Of a DNA stretch of 64,000 nucleotides, positions 1 through 9,642 are shown piece by piece. The notes below the pieces were generated by a model. It searched no databases. It saw only the letters and a list, made by a program, of their open reading frames with translations, and was not told where the DNA came from. Position numbers and translations under genes: made by a program. Every line of letters begins with the position of its first letter. Position 1 is the first letter of the stretch. Origin of the DNA: Stentor coeruleus (taxonomy: Eukaryota > Ciliophora > Heterotrichea > Heterotrichida > Stentoridae); the NCBI GenBank assembly GCA_001970955.1, contig MPUH01000267.1:1-64000 (forward strand), given 5' to 3'.

Positions 1-115
1 TTTTTTCTGAAGTCCATCGAAATTTCGAGTTTTCAATACCCGCTGATCTTTTACCCATTTTCTTCCAGGCTATCCATTCGGTGTTGCTTGAGTCGGGGAA
101 AATTAGTCTAGCCAT
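1..115 (-). CDS. N-terminal fragment of a protein cut by the left window edge
   Basis: A minus-strand frame starts at the ATG at 113-115 and stays open for 38 codons to the edge. It begins MARLIFPDSSNTEWIAWKKM and is charged with three tryptophans. The codon pattern looks coding and the 5' flank is AT-rich as for other genes here. The fragment is too short to assign a family. It could also be a chance frame. Confidence 0.5.
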   Translation of the reverse strand, partial: MARLIFPDSSNTEWIAWKKMGKRSAGIENSKFRWTSEK

Positions 116-164
116 TTTTGTATATTGATGTTGAAAAAGCTAGAGATATGAGAAGATAATATAA

Positions 165-809
165 ATGACAAGTGAAGACCCTTATTCTTAAGCGATTTAA
201 AGGAAGTTGAAACTAAAACTATCAGTGATGTGAAGGGCAAAAATATGGACTCGAGGTCAAAAACAGTTAAAAATCTTGTTAAACTGTATATTTGTAAAAT
301 GGCTAAAAAAGATAACTGAAGTTACTTTAATTTTTGGGAGTAGCCTAATTCTCGCTATGAAACTAAAATTTCTAAGGAAGGCTGACTTCAAAAGAATAAA
401 AGATAATTTTATATATTTTAAAGAATTAGAATAGCTTTCTCAAGTTTTTAAAGTCAAAGAAAGCTATAATATGATCTCTTGTAAAAAAATGATAAAGATG
501 ATAAAAGAAAACAATAAAACTAATATCTTTTAAAGAAGTTATTATATAATCATTTTTAACGGTTTGATTGAGAGAGGTTATGAAAAACTAATAAAATATA
601 CAGAAAGCGCCTCTTTTGTGCTATGCGTAATATGGCTTAAGGTTAGTAACCATAATATACTAAAGAAATATTATAGTCTCGAGAAAGAGATCATAAAACT
701 CCAATTTATTAATAATGATCTGCAAGCAGAGATCGATGAAACCAAGCAGATGTTGGAAATAAAAGGAAAAGAGACCATAAAAAAGGATGAGAATAAAAAA
801 ATATATTGA
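165..809 (+). pseudogene. Decayed coding frame, family unknown
   Basis: One reading frame runs from 165 to 809 with about five stops, and is otherwise coding-like (lysine and glutamate rich, mixed hydrophobics). Its last 81 codons (564-809) are open and end in a coiled-coil-like stretch (LEKEIIKLQFINNDLQAEID). The stops are not removed by 15-nt GT...AG introns that I could find. I read it as a degenerate gene. The family is not recognised. Open alternatives are a short real gene at 564-809 or chance. Confidence 0.35.
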
Positions 810-1240
810 AAAACTCGAAAAATTGAAGTTTAGGAAAAAAATATAAATTTAAATAATTCTGTATGTATCAACATGATTTATACACATTTTTAGATATCTT
901 TGATAAGTTTAGATTTCATTTATACTACAAAGAAGCTTTCTGTAAGATCATTGAAGAATAGATTTAAAACTGTAATTCCTTGAGGTATTGATTGAGATGA
1001 ACGGTTGATTCCATAATATTCTTTTACCTTATCCTGTAAAGCTTGTCTTATTAAAGTCAATTTTTTTCTCTAAAATAAATTGTAGTCTTTAAAATCCTGA
1101 GGAATTTTGGGTTCGATTTCCCTAAGAAAAGGTTAAAAAAGGTTAAAAATATACTAAATCTGACCATAAAAATAAATAAAAGGTAAAAAATAACATCCAT
1201 CAAATTATATGCCTAAAATTACGAAAAATAACATAAAATA
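810..1240. other. Intergenic, AT-rich
   Basis: No convincing frame or RNA gene. A TpsiC-like string at 1109-1122 was examined and rejected as a tRNA. Confidence 0.5.
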
Positions 1241-2698
1241 TTAAACCTGCATTACCTGACTCGTATAAGCATTTCTCGCAACATCTAGTACTTCCTGCAA
1301 GTTACCCTTAGACATCCTTACAATTTCCTTACTAACCTTTTTCAAATCACTATTATTCTGAAAAATGCTATAAAAATACACCGTCAGCCCAGCAAACATA
1401 AAAAATATCAGTTCCAAGCATTTCCTACCTCTATTGATCAAATTATTAAACATCCTTTTCCTCAAAAACTCCACATTAATCCTCGTAATTTCAAAAATCA
1501 CATCAAGAAAATTCACTTCACAAACATCACAAAGTCCAATAAGTTTCTCTAAAACCTCAGGAAAATAACTATCTAAAAACAATACATTTGTAAGCCCAAT
1601 TAAAGGTAAATTAGTATCTAAATGAAAAGTTTCTTTATTTGAATGAGTAATTTCTGCTATTAAATCCTCAGGATCCACAGGTAAAGGGTCAATTTTTTTA
1701 ATCCGAATATAAACAGTTAGAAGTAAACTCTTATGTAAAATATCTGAAAATGAAAATTGTGTATAAGCGAAACTTATGAATTTTTCACATATTTCAATAT
1801 TGTAATCATCAAGTTCAGGATAAGTGTAAAAGCATTTGAAGAGTTTTTCGAAACATGAGGTTTTCCATAGAGATTCATGTTTTTGCGGTGTTAAGGTGTT
1901 GTAATAAGAGAGGACTGTGAAAAAATCAAGGATTTTACATGTGGTGTAAAGTTTTAGATTTTCGTTTATGGACTGACGGATTGATGGGAATACATTATAA
2001 GGACTATTAGAGCGGAATTCAGGGTTTTGGAGCATAGGGAGATTTTCAATGCCTTCAGTTTGACAGAGAGTTAGTCTGTTTTCTAAGGACTTTTTACGAA
2101 ACAATTCAGGGCTATTTGAAGACTTTACTTCAAGATCAGCCATTATACCCATTTTGCACATATCCTCACTGAGTTTGTATGAGCAATTTAAAGATTTAGG
2201 GTTTTTTGCATTAGTTTTCTTAGTGGAGTTCTTATGAACTTCACACTTTTTCTTTTTAATTTTTGAAGAGTTCAAGCTTTTATTTAGAGATTTCTTAGCA
2301 GCCAGTTTCCCCATCTGATCTTTTTTCTTATTAAATTCTATATTTTCTCGATAACCTACAGGGATATACTCCGCTGATTTTTCATTTGTATCACTAAAAC
2401 TATCAGCTAACATAATAGAACTAATAATTTCATTTCTTTGTGGTAAAGGTTTGAATTTAGAGTTTTTATCTTGGATTTGACTATTTGAAGGATTGTTCTC
2501 GAAAGATACACTTGCGGCTATAGAAAACCCAGTGAGATCCTTTGATTGAGCCAAACTAGGTGAACAGGACTTAAAAGACCATTCTTGTTTTATTGGGTTA
2601 TTTGCTTGAGAAGGTGTTGGGCAATTGGATTTAGAAAACATTGGTTTATTTAGAGTTTTTACACAGCATCTTGGCATAGTTAGGGTATTAGTTTCCAT
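1241..2698 (-). CDS. Hypothetical protein with a C-terminal helical domain, perhaps ELMO-like
   Basis: 485 residues without introns. Residues 1-235 are low-complexity, lysine/serine/asparagine rich and probably disordered, including a basic run (KIKKKKCEVHKNSTKK). From about residue 240 there is a compact helical domain with little charge bias. Within it the segment LPLIGLTNVLFLDSYFPEVL followed by FLDVIFEITRINVEFLRKR has the layout of ELMO/CED-12 domains (short motif with glycine-leucine-asparagine, then a 'yPf..i.iNit..a' strand). That resemblance is weak and I did not see the usual TDFRG core. The ELMO assignment is a guess; the gene itself is well supported. It starts at the first ATG after an AT-rich flank. 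Confidence 0.7.
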   Translation of the reverse strand: METNTLTMPRCCVKTLNKPMFSKSNCPTPSQANNPIKQEWSFKSCSPSLAQSKDLTGFSIAASVSFENNPSNSQIQDKNSKFKPLPQRNEIISSIMLADSFSDTNEKSAEYIPVGYRENIEFNKKKDQMGKLAAKKSLNKSLNSSKIKKKKCEVHKNSTKKTNAKNPKSLNCSYKLSEDMCKMGIMADLEVKSSNSPELFRKKSLENRLTLCQTEGIENLPMLQNPEFRSNSPYNVFPSIRQSINENLKLYTTCKILDFFTVLSYYNTLTPQKHESLWKTSCFEKLFKCFYTYPELDDYNIEICEKFISFAYTQFSFSDILHKSLLLTVYIRIKKIDPLPVDPEDLIAEITHSNKETFHLDTNLPLIGLTNVLFLDSYFPEVLEKLIGLCDVCEVNFLDVIFEITRINVEFLRKRMFNNLINRGRKCLELIFFMFAGLTVYFYSIFQNNSDLKKVSKEIVRMSKGNLQEVLDVARNAYTSQVMQV

Positions 2699-2915
2699 TA
2701 TTTACTACAATTAAATGAAATGAATGACTTTAAGTAAGAAATATTTGTTATGAAAAAGGTAAAAATTTTGAATTGTTTGAAAAAAACTAAGTTTTTTTTA
2801 TGTAAAATATAGAAACTTGGATTTTTGGTATTAAGAGATGGGGTTTTTTTAAAGATTTTATTATGACCATTAATAGAGATTTGTGTAGTAGATTATATTG
2901 GGGAAAAAATTAGGT

Positions 2916-3716
2916 TTAAAAAAGGCAACAGTTGCCGCAAACGGTACCTGCTCTACGGTTTTTAGGTTTTCTTGGCTTTATTGGTGTAGAAGCATCTATG
3001 TAGCTTGAACTTTCATGCACTGAATATGCTTTTAGGTTACCCATTGCATTTTCATCATCATAATAACTTTTATCTACTTTTTCTAATGAATCTAAAATCA
3101 CACTTACATGATTTTCCCCAATATGCAATAAAACACAAGCTATAATAGGTGCATATTTCCCTAGGACTTGTATTGCTTTACCACTTTTATATTTAATATT
3201 CGAATTCTTCATAATATCATTTAAAACATCGGTTTCTAATAAATCACCTCTTGGTGTTGTTATAGGCAAATCCTCATCTGCTCTTATTTTTTGATAATAA
3301 CCAGATTTAGTTTTTTGCTCACATAATACTTTTAGCACTGAATTATTAAATGGAAGATATGATTGCTCTTCTAATTCAATTTCTGGAATTGGATCTGTAT
3401 TCACTTGATAACCTAGATCATGATATAAAAGTACACCTCCAAGAAGAATGAAAATATTCTCGAAACCTGCAGCTTTTAATGCCCAGTAAACTTTTCCTGC
3501 ACAAAGAAGGTCACCTTTGTCGTAAAGAATTATTGTTTTAGCATCAGCTAGAGATAACCTTTGAACTTTGCTTATGAGTTTTTCATTATCTTCTGGTAAG
3601 ATGAAGATTTTAGAATCAGGGATTGTGTAGATATAGTGCGTCCCTTCATCTTTACAGTAGAGCTTGATTGGGTTGGAGAATAATAGGAAGTCTTTTATCG
3701 AGACAAATGGGAGCAT
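2916..3716 (-). CDS. Tandem rhodanese-like protein, prenylated, lacking the catalytic cysteine
   Basis: 266 residues. The first rhodanese fold is clear at about residues 55-105: IILYDKGDLLCAGKVYWAL, then an ALKAAGFENIFILLGG stretch ending in a GY turn, as in thiosulfate or mercaptopyruvate sulfurtransferases. The second fold is at about 155-215. There the segment at 183-195 (QVLGKYAPIIACV) aligns with the family's active loop 'CGSGVTAC', but the nucleophilic cysteine position holds leucine. A sulfurtransferase reaction is therefore unlikely, and I infer a binding or scaffold role. The protein ends CCLF, a CAAX prenylation box (phenylalanine at the end usually favours geranylgeranylation), after a basic linker (KPRKPKNRR), so it is probably membrane-anchored in the cytosol. 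The fold is confident; loss of activity is inferred. Confidence 0.8.
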   Translation of the reverse strand: MLPFVSIKDFLLFSNPIKLYCKDEGTHYIYTIPDSKIFILPEDNEKLISKVQRLSLADAKTIILYDKGDLLCAGKVYWALKAAGFENIFILLGGVLLYHDLGYQVNTDPIPEIELEEQSYLPFNNSVLKVLCEQKTKSGYYQKIRADEDLPITTPRGDLLETDVLNDIMKNSNIKYKSGKAIQVLGKYAPIIACVLLHIGENHVSVILDSLEKVDKSYYDDENAMGNLKAYSVHESSSYIDASTPIKPRKPKNRRAGTVCGNCCLF

Positions 3717-3846
3717 TTTTATTACATCAATTTTTGAAGATGGAGTTGGTTATTTAATTGGAAAAGATATAAAAAATACTTTGGCTATCGAATTCTATGT
3801 AGGAATAAATATGATAATATGAGTTTTTATGATACTTTCAGGTTTT

Positions 3847-4032
3847 TTATATAAGCCGAGATGTTACTTTATAAAATTTAGGTTTTTTGATATTTTGACC
3901 AAGAGTTTGATTAATATTTTGAAAAACTATAAGTTTATAAATACAAATTCTCACGTATACAATAAAAATAACACCACACAAAATTAATAAAAAATCAAAA
4001 AGCATTCTAAAATTTATATTAAATCCTTCCAT
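3847..4032 (-). CDS. Small single-pass membrane protein
   Basis: 61 residues: a short polar start (MEGFNINFR), one strong membrane segment (LFDFLLILCGVIFIVYVRI) and a basic cytosolic-looking tail (QNIKKPKFYKVTSR). It lies 33 bp downstream of the UBC9 gene on the same strand. No family is recognised. AT-rich sequence can give hydrophobic frames by chance, so it is tentative. Confidence 0.4.
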   Translation of the reverse strand: MEGFNINFRMLFDFLLILCGVIFIVYVRICIYKLIVFQNINQTLGQNIKKPKFYKVTSRLI

Positions 4033-4065
4033 TGCTAGAAACCTATAATTTTAGATAATTATTTT

Positions 4066-4563
4066 TTAACTGCTTTTTGACTCACGATTTATTTCTTGAA
4101 CCTGTTCCCGTACTTTAGCTATATATGCCTGGCGATCTTTTACATACATATAAAATGGTTCTGTCTGAGCTGGGCTATTAGTATTAGGTGAGTCAAGTAA
4201 ATCTTGTATTCCAATTAAAATCTGTCTTATTGTAATACTTGGTCTCCAGTCTTCATCTTCATTTAATATACTCAAGCATATAGTTCCTGATGGATACACA
4301 TTAGGATGAAAAAGAACCTTTTCAAATTTACACTTTGGGGGTTTTGAAGGATACTCATCACTAAAGTCCATGAAAAGTTTATACGTAGCTCCATCCCATA
4401 TTGTCCCTTTTTTACCAGGTATACCACATTCCCATCTAACAAGATTCACACTTCCACTTTCGTTAGTAGTCGGCTTTGCGTAGAAATTATATGGACGGTC
4501 CCTTCGCCATAGTTTTCTTTCTTCAGCAAGCCTTCCTGTTACTATTGTATTACGAATAGCCAT
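4066..4563 (-). CDS. UBC9: SUMO-conjugating enzyme E2 (UBC9)
   Basis: 165 residues, about the usual E2 length, no intron. The protein accepts SUMO from the E1 as a thioester and passes it to lysines on targets, with or without an E3, mainly in the nucleus. The E2 core is nearly complete: [48 protein letters not shown], the active-site cysteine at residue 96 in [18 protein letters not shown], and [20 protein letters not shown]. The EDEDWRP insertion and the basic N-terminus ([12 protein letters not shown]) are specific to UBC9 among E2s, which makes this call firm. The start at 4563 gives the expected N-terminal helix. Confidence 0.97.
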   Translation of the reverse strand: MAIRNTIVTGRLAEERKLWRRDRPYNFYAKPTTNESGSVNLVRWECGIPGKKGTIWDGATYKLFMDFSDEYPSKPPKCKFEKVLFHPNVYPSGTICLSILNEDEDWRPSITIRQILIGIQDLLDSPNTNSPAQTEPFYMYVKDRQAYIAKVREQVQEINRESKSS

Positions 4564-4986
4564 TTATTTTTTAGTGGATTTTGGAGATTTTATGATTGGA
4601 ATGATAAGGCTGCATTGAATTTTTATGGATTTTTGGAATAGAAGTTATAGGGTTACGTGAAAAATTGTCCTTTTTTTTTATTGGATTTAATTTAAGGTAT
4701 TGTTATTTAATTGCTGATTATAATTATGCTAGTATTTATAGATTTTATATAATGATCAGAGATTGTGTTATAGATTATAGAAGGCTTGACCCTTCCCTTG
4801 GCTGATTTTTACTATAAATTTTATATTTTAAAATTGTATTTATTTGATCTGATTAATTGATTGCTACTTTTAAATATTTTTTGCAACCTAAAATTATTAT
4901 TTTTTACATAGTTTAATCATTAGCATGCTTAATAATCAATTACAGTATTTATCTTAAAAACTTTCCTAAAGCTAATATAAACAAAC
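4564..4986. other. Divergent intergenic region between UBC9 and the WD40 gene
   Basis: AT-rich, with no frame of note. It presumably holds both promoters; no specific site is recognised. Confidence 0.4.
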
Positions 4987-6855
4987 ATGGAGTCTTCGAG
5001 TTATACCGACACTTCCTTATATTGGCAAATTCCTTACATAACAAAAGAACCTACTCAAAAAACTTTAGGCATACAAAATAATCTTCAAAAAAACATACAA
5101 ATCCTAAGAGAAGCTATGAACAATTCTAAAAAAGATGCAATCAAAACACTGCAACAAAATTTTAATATAAACTATGGCCAATCAGTAGAAACTATTACTC
5201 AAATAAGAGTTTCTGAGGATTTTTCATACTTTGTCTTAATCCTGAATAAAACTTGTATTCAAATATGGCCTATAGGTCATCTTAACCCTATAGCACAACT
5301 AAATTTGAATTATCCTCTTCAAAGTTTTGAAATTTCTTTAGGCAGCCCACAAATTTTTTATTTAACTTCTTTAGATATTCGTGTTTGGGACTTTTATACA
5401 AATGAAGATACGGTTTTGATTAATAATCAAGTGTTAAAAATTAAGTCTTTTGTTTTGTCTAAAGATAGCAAATATTTTGTATTAGTTGGACCTGGTGGGT
5501 CTGTAAAAGTTTGGGATTGGAAAAAAAGTTGTGTAAAAGTTGAATTTAAAACTTTAATCAAGTTTCATTATGACTTGGCAATAAGTGATGATAAACACTA
5601 TTTAACTATATGCTCTGAAAAAACAATGGATTCAGGATTTGAACTTATAATATGGGACTTAAAATCTCAAAAACAAATTGGGACATCTAAAGGGAATGGA
5701 TTTCTTATTAAAAATCTGAAAATAACATCTAATAACAAATACATAATTGGAGCTATTGGGGATAAAAAAATAGCAGTTTGGGATTTAGAACAATTTATAT
5801 CAAATGAATCTCAGGGTCAAAGAATAGATCTTGTACCTAAAGTTATTGAAAAGAAAATCAAAATTGTGAATAATATAAAAAAACCATTAAAACCTTTATC
5901 AAATTACATAAACTGTTGTAACTTAGTAAAAGATATTTCAAGCCAAAATTTCTTTCCTAGCTCAGCGAGAGCTGTAGCGAAAAAAGAAAATGATGATAAG
6001 TTTATGTTAAGTTTTATTTTAGCAGCTGATAATAAGAGTATTGCTTTTGAAAACCCTTCAGAAAATCATTTGGTTGTACTAGACTTAGAAAGTAATATAC
6101 AAAATACTCCTAATATAATCGATCATCCAACTGGACATTTTTCAGCCCTTAATTCTGAACAATCATCAAACTCTCTTATTTTTCCATCAATATACACTTT
6201 CTCCTATAAACTAGACTACACTTCATTTTCTCAATCAAAACACTGCAACCCAGGATGGATGTATTCTCTATATAACCTAATCCTTCTTAAAAACGGGTAT
6301 TTTTTTTCTTTATTTTCCAACAACATAACTCAAGATTATACATTTTCTCTTATAGACTTAAATACATTAGATTATCTTGGATCATTTTCAACAAAAGATA
6401 ATCAAATAATAAACGCAACTTCAACTATAAATAAAAATATAATTTTTGTTAGTTGTTTTGATGGAAGAGTTTATATATGGGATGTTAAGCGGAAATATAG
6501 AGTGGATATAGTTGTATATAAAAAAACTCAAATAATGCTTGATTGTTCATTAGATGATAAGTATTTGATTACATTGGATGATGAAGGGAATATTGAGAAG
6601 TGTGTTTTAGTATATGAGATTGTGAAAGTAGGATATGATAAAGTTTTCCTTTTTAGGTTCAAACAAAGTTTTCAAAGCGCGAAAACTACTAAAATTGGGT
6701 TTATATGCTATAATACAGATTGTAGGGTTGGGGGGAAATATGAAAATAGAGAATGCAAAAATACATGTGATGGTAAGTATACAGTTTCCTCATTTGGGTT
6801 TAATTACAAAGTTATCAAGCTTAAATATATAGTAAGTCATACAATTATTCAATAA
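4987..6855 (+). CDS. WD40-repeat protein
   Basis: 622 residues as an uninterrupted frame. Several WD40 blades are visible from their terminal motifs: VWDFYTNEDTV near residue 130, VWDWKKSC near 175, IWDLKSQKQIG near 222, VWDLEQF near 260, and YIWDVKRKYRVD near 500, with degenerate blades between. The N-terminal 60 residues are non-repeat. WD40 proteins are binding platforms; no partner or pathway is indicated. The C-terminus is uncertain. After residue 547 a possible 16-nt intron (6628-6643, gtaggatatgataaag) would switch to another open frame ending at 6832. Neither tail looks clearly like a blade. Transcript data would decide which end is real. Confidence 0.85.
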   Translation: MESSSYTDTSLYWQIPYITKEPTQKTLGIQNNLQKNIQILREAMNNSKKDAIKTLQQNFNINYGQSVETITQIRVSEDFSYFVLILNKTCIQIWPIGHLNPIAQLNLNYPLQSFEISLGSPQIFYLTSLDIRVWDFYTNEDTVLINNQVLKIKSFVLSKDSKYFVLVGPGGSVKVWDWKKSCVKVEFKTLIKFHYDLAISDDKHYLTICSEKTMDSGFELIIWDLKSQKQIGTSKGNGFLIKNLKITSNNKYIIGAIGDKKIAVWDLEQFISNESQGQRIDLVPKVIEKKIKIVNNIKKPLKPLSNYINCCNLVKDISSQNFFPSSARAVAKKENDDKFMLSFILAADNKSIAFENPSENHLVVLDLESNIQNTPNIIDHPTGHFSALNSEQSSNSLIFPSIYTFSYKLDYTSFSQSKHCNPGWMYSLYNLILLKNGYFFSLFSNNITQDYTFSLIDLNTLDYLGSFSTKDNQIINATSTINKNIIFVSCFDGRVYIWDVKRKYRVDIVVYKKTQIMLDCSLDDKYLITLDDEGNIEKCVLVYEIVKVGYDKVFLFRFKQSFQSAKTTKIGFICYNTDCRVGGKYENRECKNTCDGKYTVSSFGFNYKVIKLKYIVSHTIIQ

Positions 6856-6914
6856 TTAATAAATCTTAAGATAAACTTTGTTTATATTTTAGACATATTT
6901 ACTATCATAATATA

Positions 6915-8522
6915 ATGTTGGTATTCGTTATTTTGCTAGCGAATGCAGCTCTATCTAAAAATTTTTTAGATCAACAACCTTTGATGCAGATACAGCTAAA
7001 ACTTAGCGAGGGTGAAGAAGAAAACCTTTCTGATAATGTTATTGATATATTAGAAGACAATTCTGTGGAAGTAACTTTAGAAGATGAGATTAATGAAGAA
7101 ATAATAGAAGTTGATAATTCAGAAGATGAAACTATTGAGGATCAAACTATTTCAGTCCTTTCTGATGAAGAAGATGAGGATATTACTGAAACAAGTTTTG
7201 CTCAAATTATTAATCAATTAGATATTATTGATTTTGAAACAAGTTTTGTTCAAGTTTCTAATCCATTCTTAGATGTTTTTGATTTTGACTTTGAAGTTGA
7301 TGATGGAATAGAAACTTCTATGGATGTTGATACTTGGGTTCCTGATGAAGCTGAGACACCTGCTGATGATGATGTTGAAGCTGAAGAGGATGATATTGAA
7401 ACTTCGATGGATGTTGATACTTGGGTGCCTGAGGAAGCTGAGACTCCTGCTGATGATGGTGAAGTTGAAGAAGATGATGTTGAAACTTCAATGGATGTTG
7501 ATACTTGGGTTCCTGATGAAGCTGATACACCTGCTGATGATGATGGTGCAACTGAAGGAGATGATGATATTGAAACCTCTATGGATGTTGATACTTGGGT
7601 CCCTGATGAAGCTGATACTCCTGCTGATGATGATGTAGCCGAAGAAGATGATATTGAAACATCTATGGATGTTGATACTTGGGTTCCTGATGAAGCTGAT
7701 ACACCCGCCAATGATGATGAATCTGAAGATGATATTGAAACTTCAATGGATGTTGATACTTGGGTTCCTGATGAAGCTGAGACACCTGCTGATGATGATA
7801 CTGAAACTGAAGAAAATGATATTGAAACCTCTATGGATGTTGATACTTGGGTTCCTGATGAAGCTGATACTCCTGCTGATGATGATGATGAAGTTGAAGA
7901 AGATGATATTGAAACCTCTATGGATGTCGATACTTGGGTTCCTGATGAAGCTGACACTCCTGCTGATGATGATACAGTTGAAGAGGATGATATTGAAACC
8001 TCTATGGATGTTGATACTTGGGTTCCTGATGAAGCTGATACTCCTGCTGATGAAGTTGAAGAGGATAGTATTGAAACTTCAATGGATGTTGATACTTGGG
8101 TTCCTGATGAAGCTGATACTCCTGCTGATGATGGTGAAGAAGATGATATTGAAACCTCTATGGATTTAGATACTTGGGTACCAGATGAAGCTGAGACACC
8201 TGCTGATGATGGTGAATCTGAAGAAGATGATATAGAAACTTCTATGGATGTTGATACCTGGGTTCCTGATGAAGCGGATACTCCTGCTGATGATGAAGTT
8301 GTATTCGAATTCCAACCATTTAAGTCTTCAATATTAATCCAAAGGGATCTTGATATGAAACAAGAGCCAGATATGAGTTTAGCTGATATTATCCCTGATG
8401 ACTCAGAGGTCGAAATGAAACTTCCAGGAGAAGGCGAAGATGAAGGTACATTGTTAGATGGTGACACTGAGTTAGAAGAAGTAATTGTTGATGCACCAGA
8501 AGATGTAGATGAAATGATTTAG
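6915..8522 (+). CDS. Secreted acidic repeat protein
   Basis: 535 residues. An N-terminal signal peptide (MLVFVILLANAALS) is followed by a highly acidic region and then, from about residue 132 to 460, twelve tandem copies of a 26-30 residue unit. The unit has a nearly invariant core (IETSMDVDTWVPDEADTPAD) and a variable acidic spacer. There is one tryptophan per unit and no cysteine in the repeats. Acidic repeat proteins of this kind can bind calcium or form extracellular or storage matrices; that is inference, and I recognise no family. The start lies only 60-82 bp after the WD40 gene. The opposite strand is open over the same region because of the repeat composition, but it is not a gene. 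Confidence 0.85.
   Translation: MLVFVILLANAALSKNFLDQQPLMQIQLKLSEGEEENLSDNVIDILEDNSVEVTLEDEINEEIIEVDNSEDETIEDQTISVLSDEEDEDITETSFAQIINQLDIIDFETSFVQVSNPFLDVFDFDFEVDDGIETSMDVDTWVPDEAETPADDDVEAEEDDIETSMDVDTWVPEEAETPADDGEVEEDDVETSMDVDTWVPDEADTPADDDGATEGDDDIETSMDVDTWVPDEADTPADDDVAEEDDIETSMDVDTWVPDEADTPANDDESEDDIETSMDVDTWVPDEAETPADDDTETEENDIETSMDVDTWVPDEADTPADDDDEVEEDDIETSMDVDTWVPDEADTPADDDTVEEDDIETSMDVDTWVPDEADTPADEVEEDSIETSMDVDTWVPDEADTPADDGEEDDIETSMDLDTWVPDEAETPADDGESEEDDIETSMDVDTWVPDEADTPADDEVVFEFQPFKSSILIQRDLDMKQEPDMSLADIIPDDSEVEMKLPGEGEDEGTLLDGDTELEEVIVDAPEDVDEMI
7308..8296 (+). repeat. Twelve tandem in-frame coding repeats of about 78-90 bp
   Basis: Direct repeats inside the acidic secreted protein. 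The core of each unit is almost constant at protein level, while third-codon positions vary (for example GAA ACT TCT against GAA ACC TCT against GAA ACT TCA). The spacer between cores varies in length and in order of Asp, Glu, Val and Thr. Unit 11 has Leu for Val in the core and unit 2 has PEEA for PDEA. Confidence 0.95.
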
Positions 8523-9006
8523 AATCAACAAAAATTAATAAAATTAGTTATTAGTAGAAATAATGTATATTTATTATACTTATTATCACTATTCTAATAT
8601 TGTCTAAACTTTTATACAAACTTAACTTAGCCTTACTATAAAAAACTATAGAAAACCTTTATCTTTACTCTAGATATAAATTTCATCATCTCATATTTCT
8701 ACCAAAAATTTTTTAGCACCCAAAAAACCAAAAATCTCAAGGAGCATTAACTAAAAAGCCACATACGCCCTAAAACTTTACCTTATCCTATCATCCTTCC
8801 ATAAAAATTCTTCCAAATATCACAATAGCTCCATGAACTTTTTTAACTACCTTCAATTAGTCAACCGTTACATTCATCAGATTAGCCAAAAACTCAATAA
8901 AACTTAACAACGACAAAGTGAAAATTCATATAAAAAATATTCATATCACATAAACCACAAAGTTGTTCAATATAATTAGCCTAATTTCAATGGTTATGTA
9001 ATAATA
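8523..9006. other. Intergenic
   Basis: AT-rich; the half nearer the glutathione transferase is visibly rich in C and poor in G on the plus strand. No gene seen. Confidence 0.4.
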
Positions 9007-9642
9007 ATGTCTGCCATAACCTTTCACTACTTCGATGGATATGGGCGTGCTGAGTCTGTCAGGATGATGTTCCATTATCATGGGACTCATTTCACAGATC
9101 ATCGTGTGCAGTTTCATGAATGGCCAACAGTGCAAGCCAGTGGGCTTTGCGAATTTTCTGAGCTACCTGTGCTAGAAATAGATGGGCTTAGATTGGTCCA
9201 AAGTAGAAGCATAAGTAGATATGTTGCTCAGAAACTCGGTTACGGAACATCAAATCACTACGATGAGTATCTAGTAGAATCTATATGCGATTTGAGAAGC
9301 GATATAGTTCAATACTTTTTAAAGATACTATTTCAGAAGGATTTAGAGGCCTATGATAAAGAAATGAGTACCTCTATGGTTGAATGGCTTAAGCTTATTG
9401 AAGCAAGACTAGTCAAGAACAATGGAGGGAATGGATGGTTTGTTGGGAATAAAGTCACCAGGGCTGATTTTGAAATTTTTGAAACAATTTATGATTTTAT
9501 GCTGAAAGATGACTTTGGCAACAAGTACTCTCATTTGGTTGCCACTCATGCACCTAAACTCAATTCTTTTATGACTAGATTTAGAGATTCATCTCATGGA
9601 CTTAAGAACTACTTGAATAGTAGGCCAAGATCATTCTTCTAG
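9007..9642 (+). CDS. Glutathione S-transferase, sigma/mu-like
   Basis: 211 residues, the typical cytosolic GST length, no intron. The N-terminal thioredoxin-like domain has the sigma-class pattern: tyrosine at residue 8 in ITFHYFDGYGRAESVRMMF (the family's catalytic Tyr), then ELPVLEIDGLRLVQSRSISRY, with the cis-proline and the 'QS' glutathione-binding pair. The C-terminal helical domain includes GWFVGNKVTRADFEIFETIY, which fits the conserved N-capping box (T-x-A-D). It conjugates glutathione to electrophiles or reduces peroxides in the cytosol; the substrate cannot be told. The start gives a perfect N-terminus. Confidence 0.93.
   Translation: MSAITFHYFDGYGRAESVRMMFHYHGTHFTDHRVQFHEWPTVQASGLCEFSELPVLEIDGLRLVQSRSISRYVAQKLGYGTSNHYDEYLVESICDLRSDIVQYFLKILFQKDLEAYDKEMSTSMVEWLKLIEARLVKNNGGNGWFVGNKVTRADFEIFETIYDFMLKDDFGNKYSHLVATHAPKLNSFMTRFRDSSHGLKNYLNSRPRSFF

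Noticed and set aside
1109-1122. gggttcgatttccc, resembling a tRNA TpsiC arm
   Set aside because: The five-base stem does not pair properly and no anticodon or acceptor stem fits around it.
7250-8467. 405-codon open frame on the minus strand, rich in Ser and Val
   Set aside because: Mirror of the acidic repeats on the plus strand: repeated GAT/GAA codons read as ATC/TTC-type sense codons backwards. The plus frame has the signal peptide and the conserved core.
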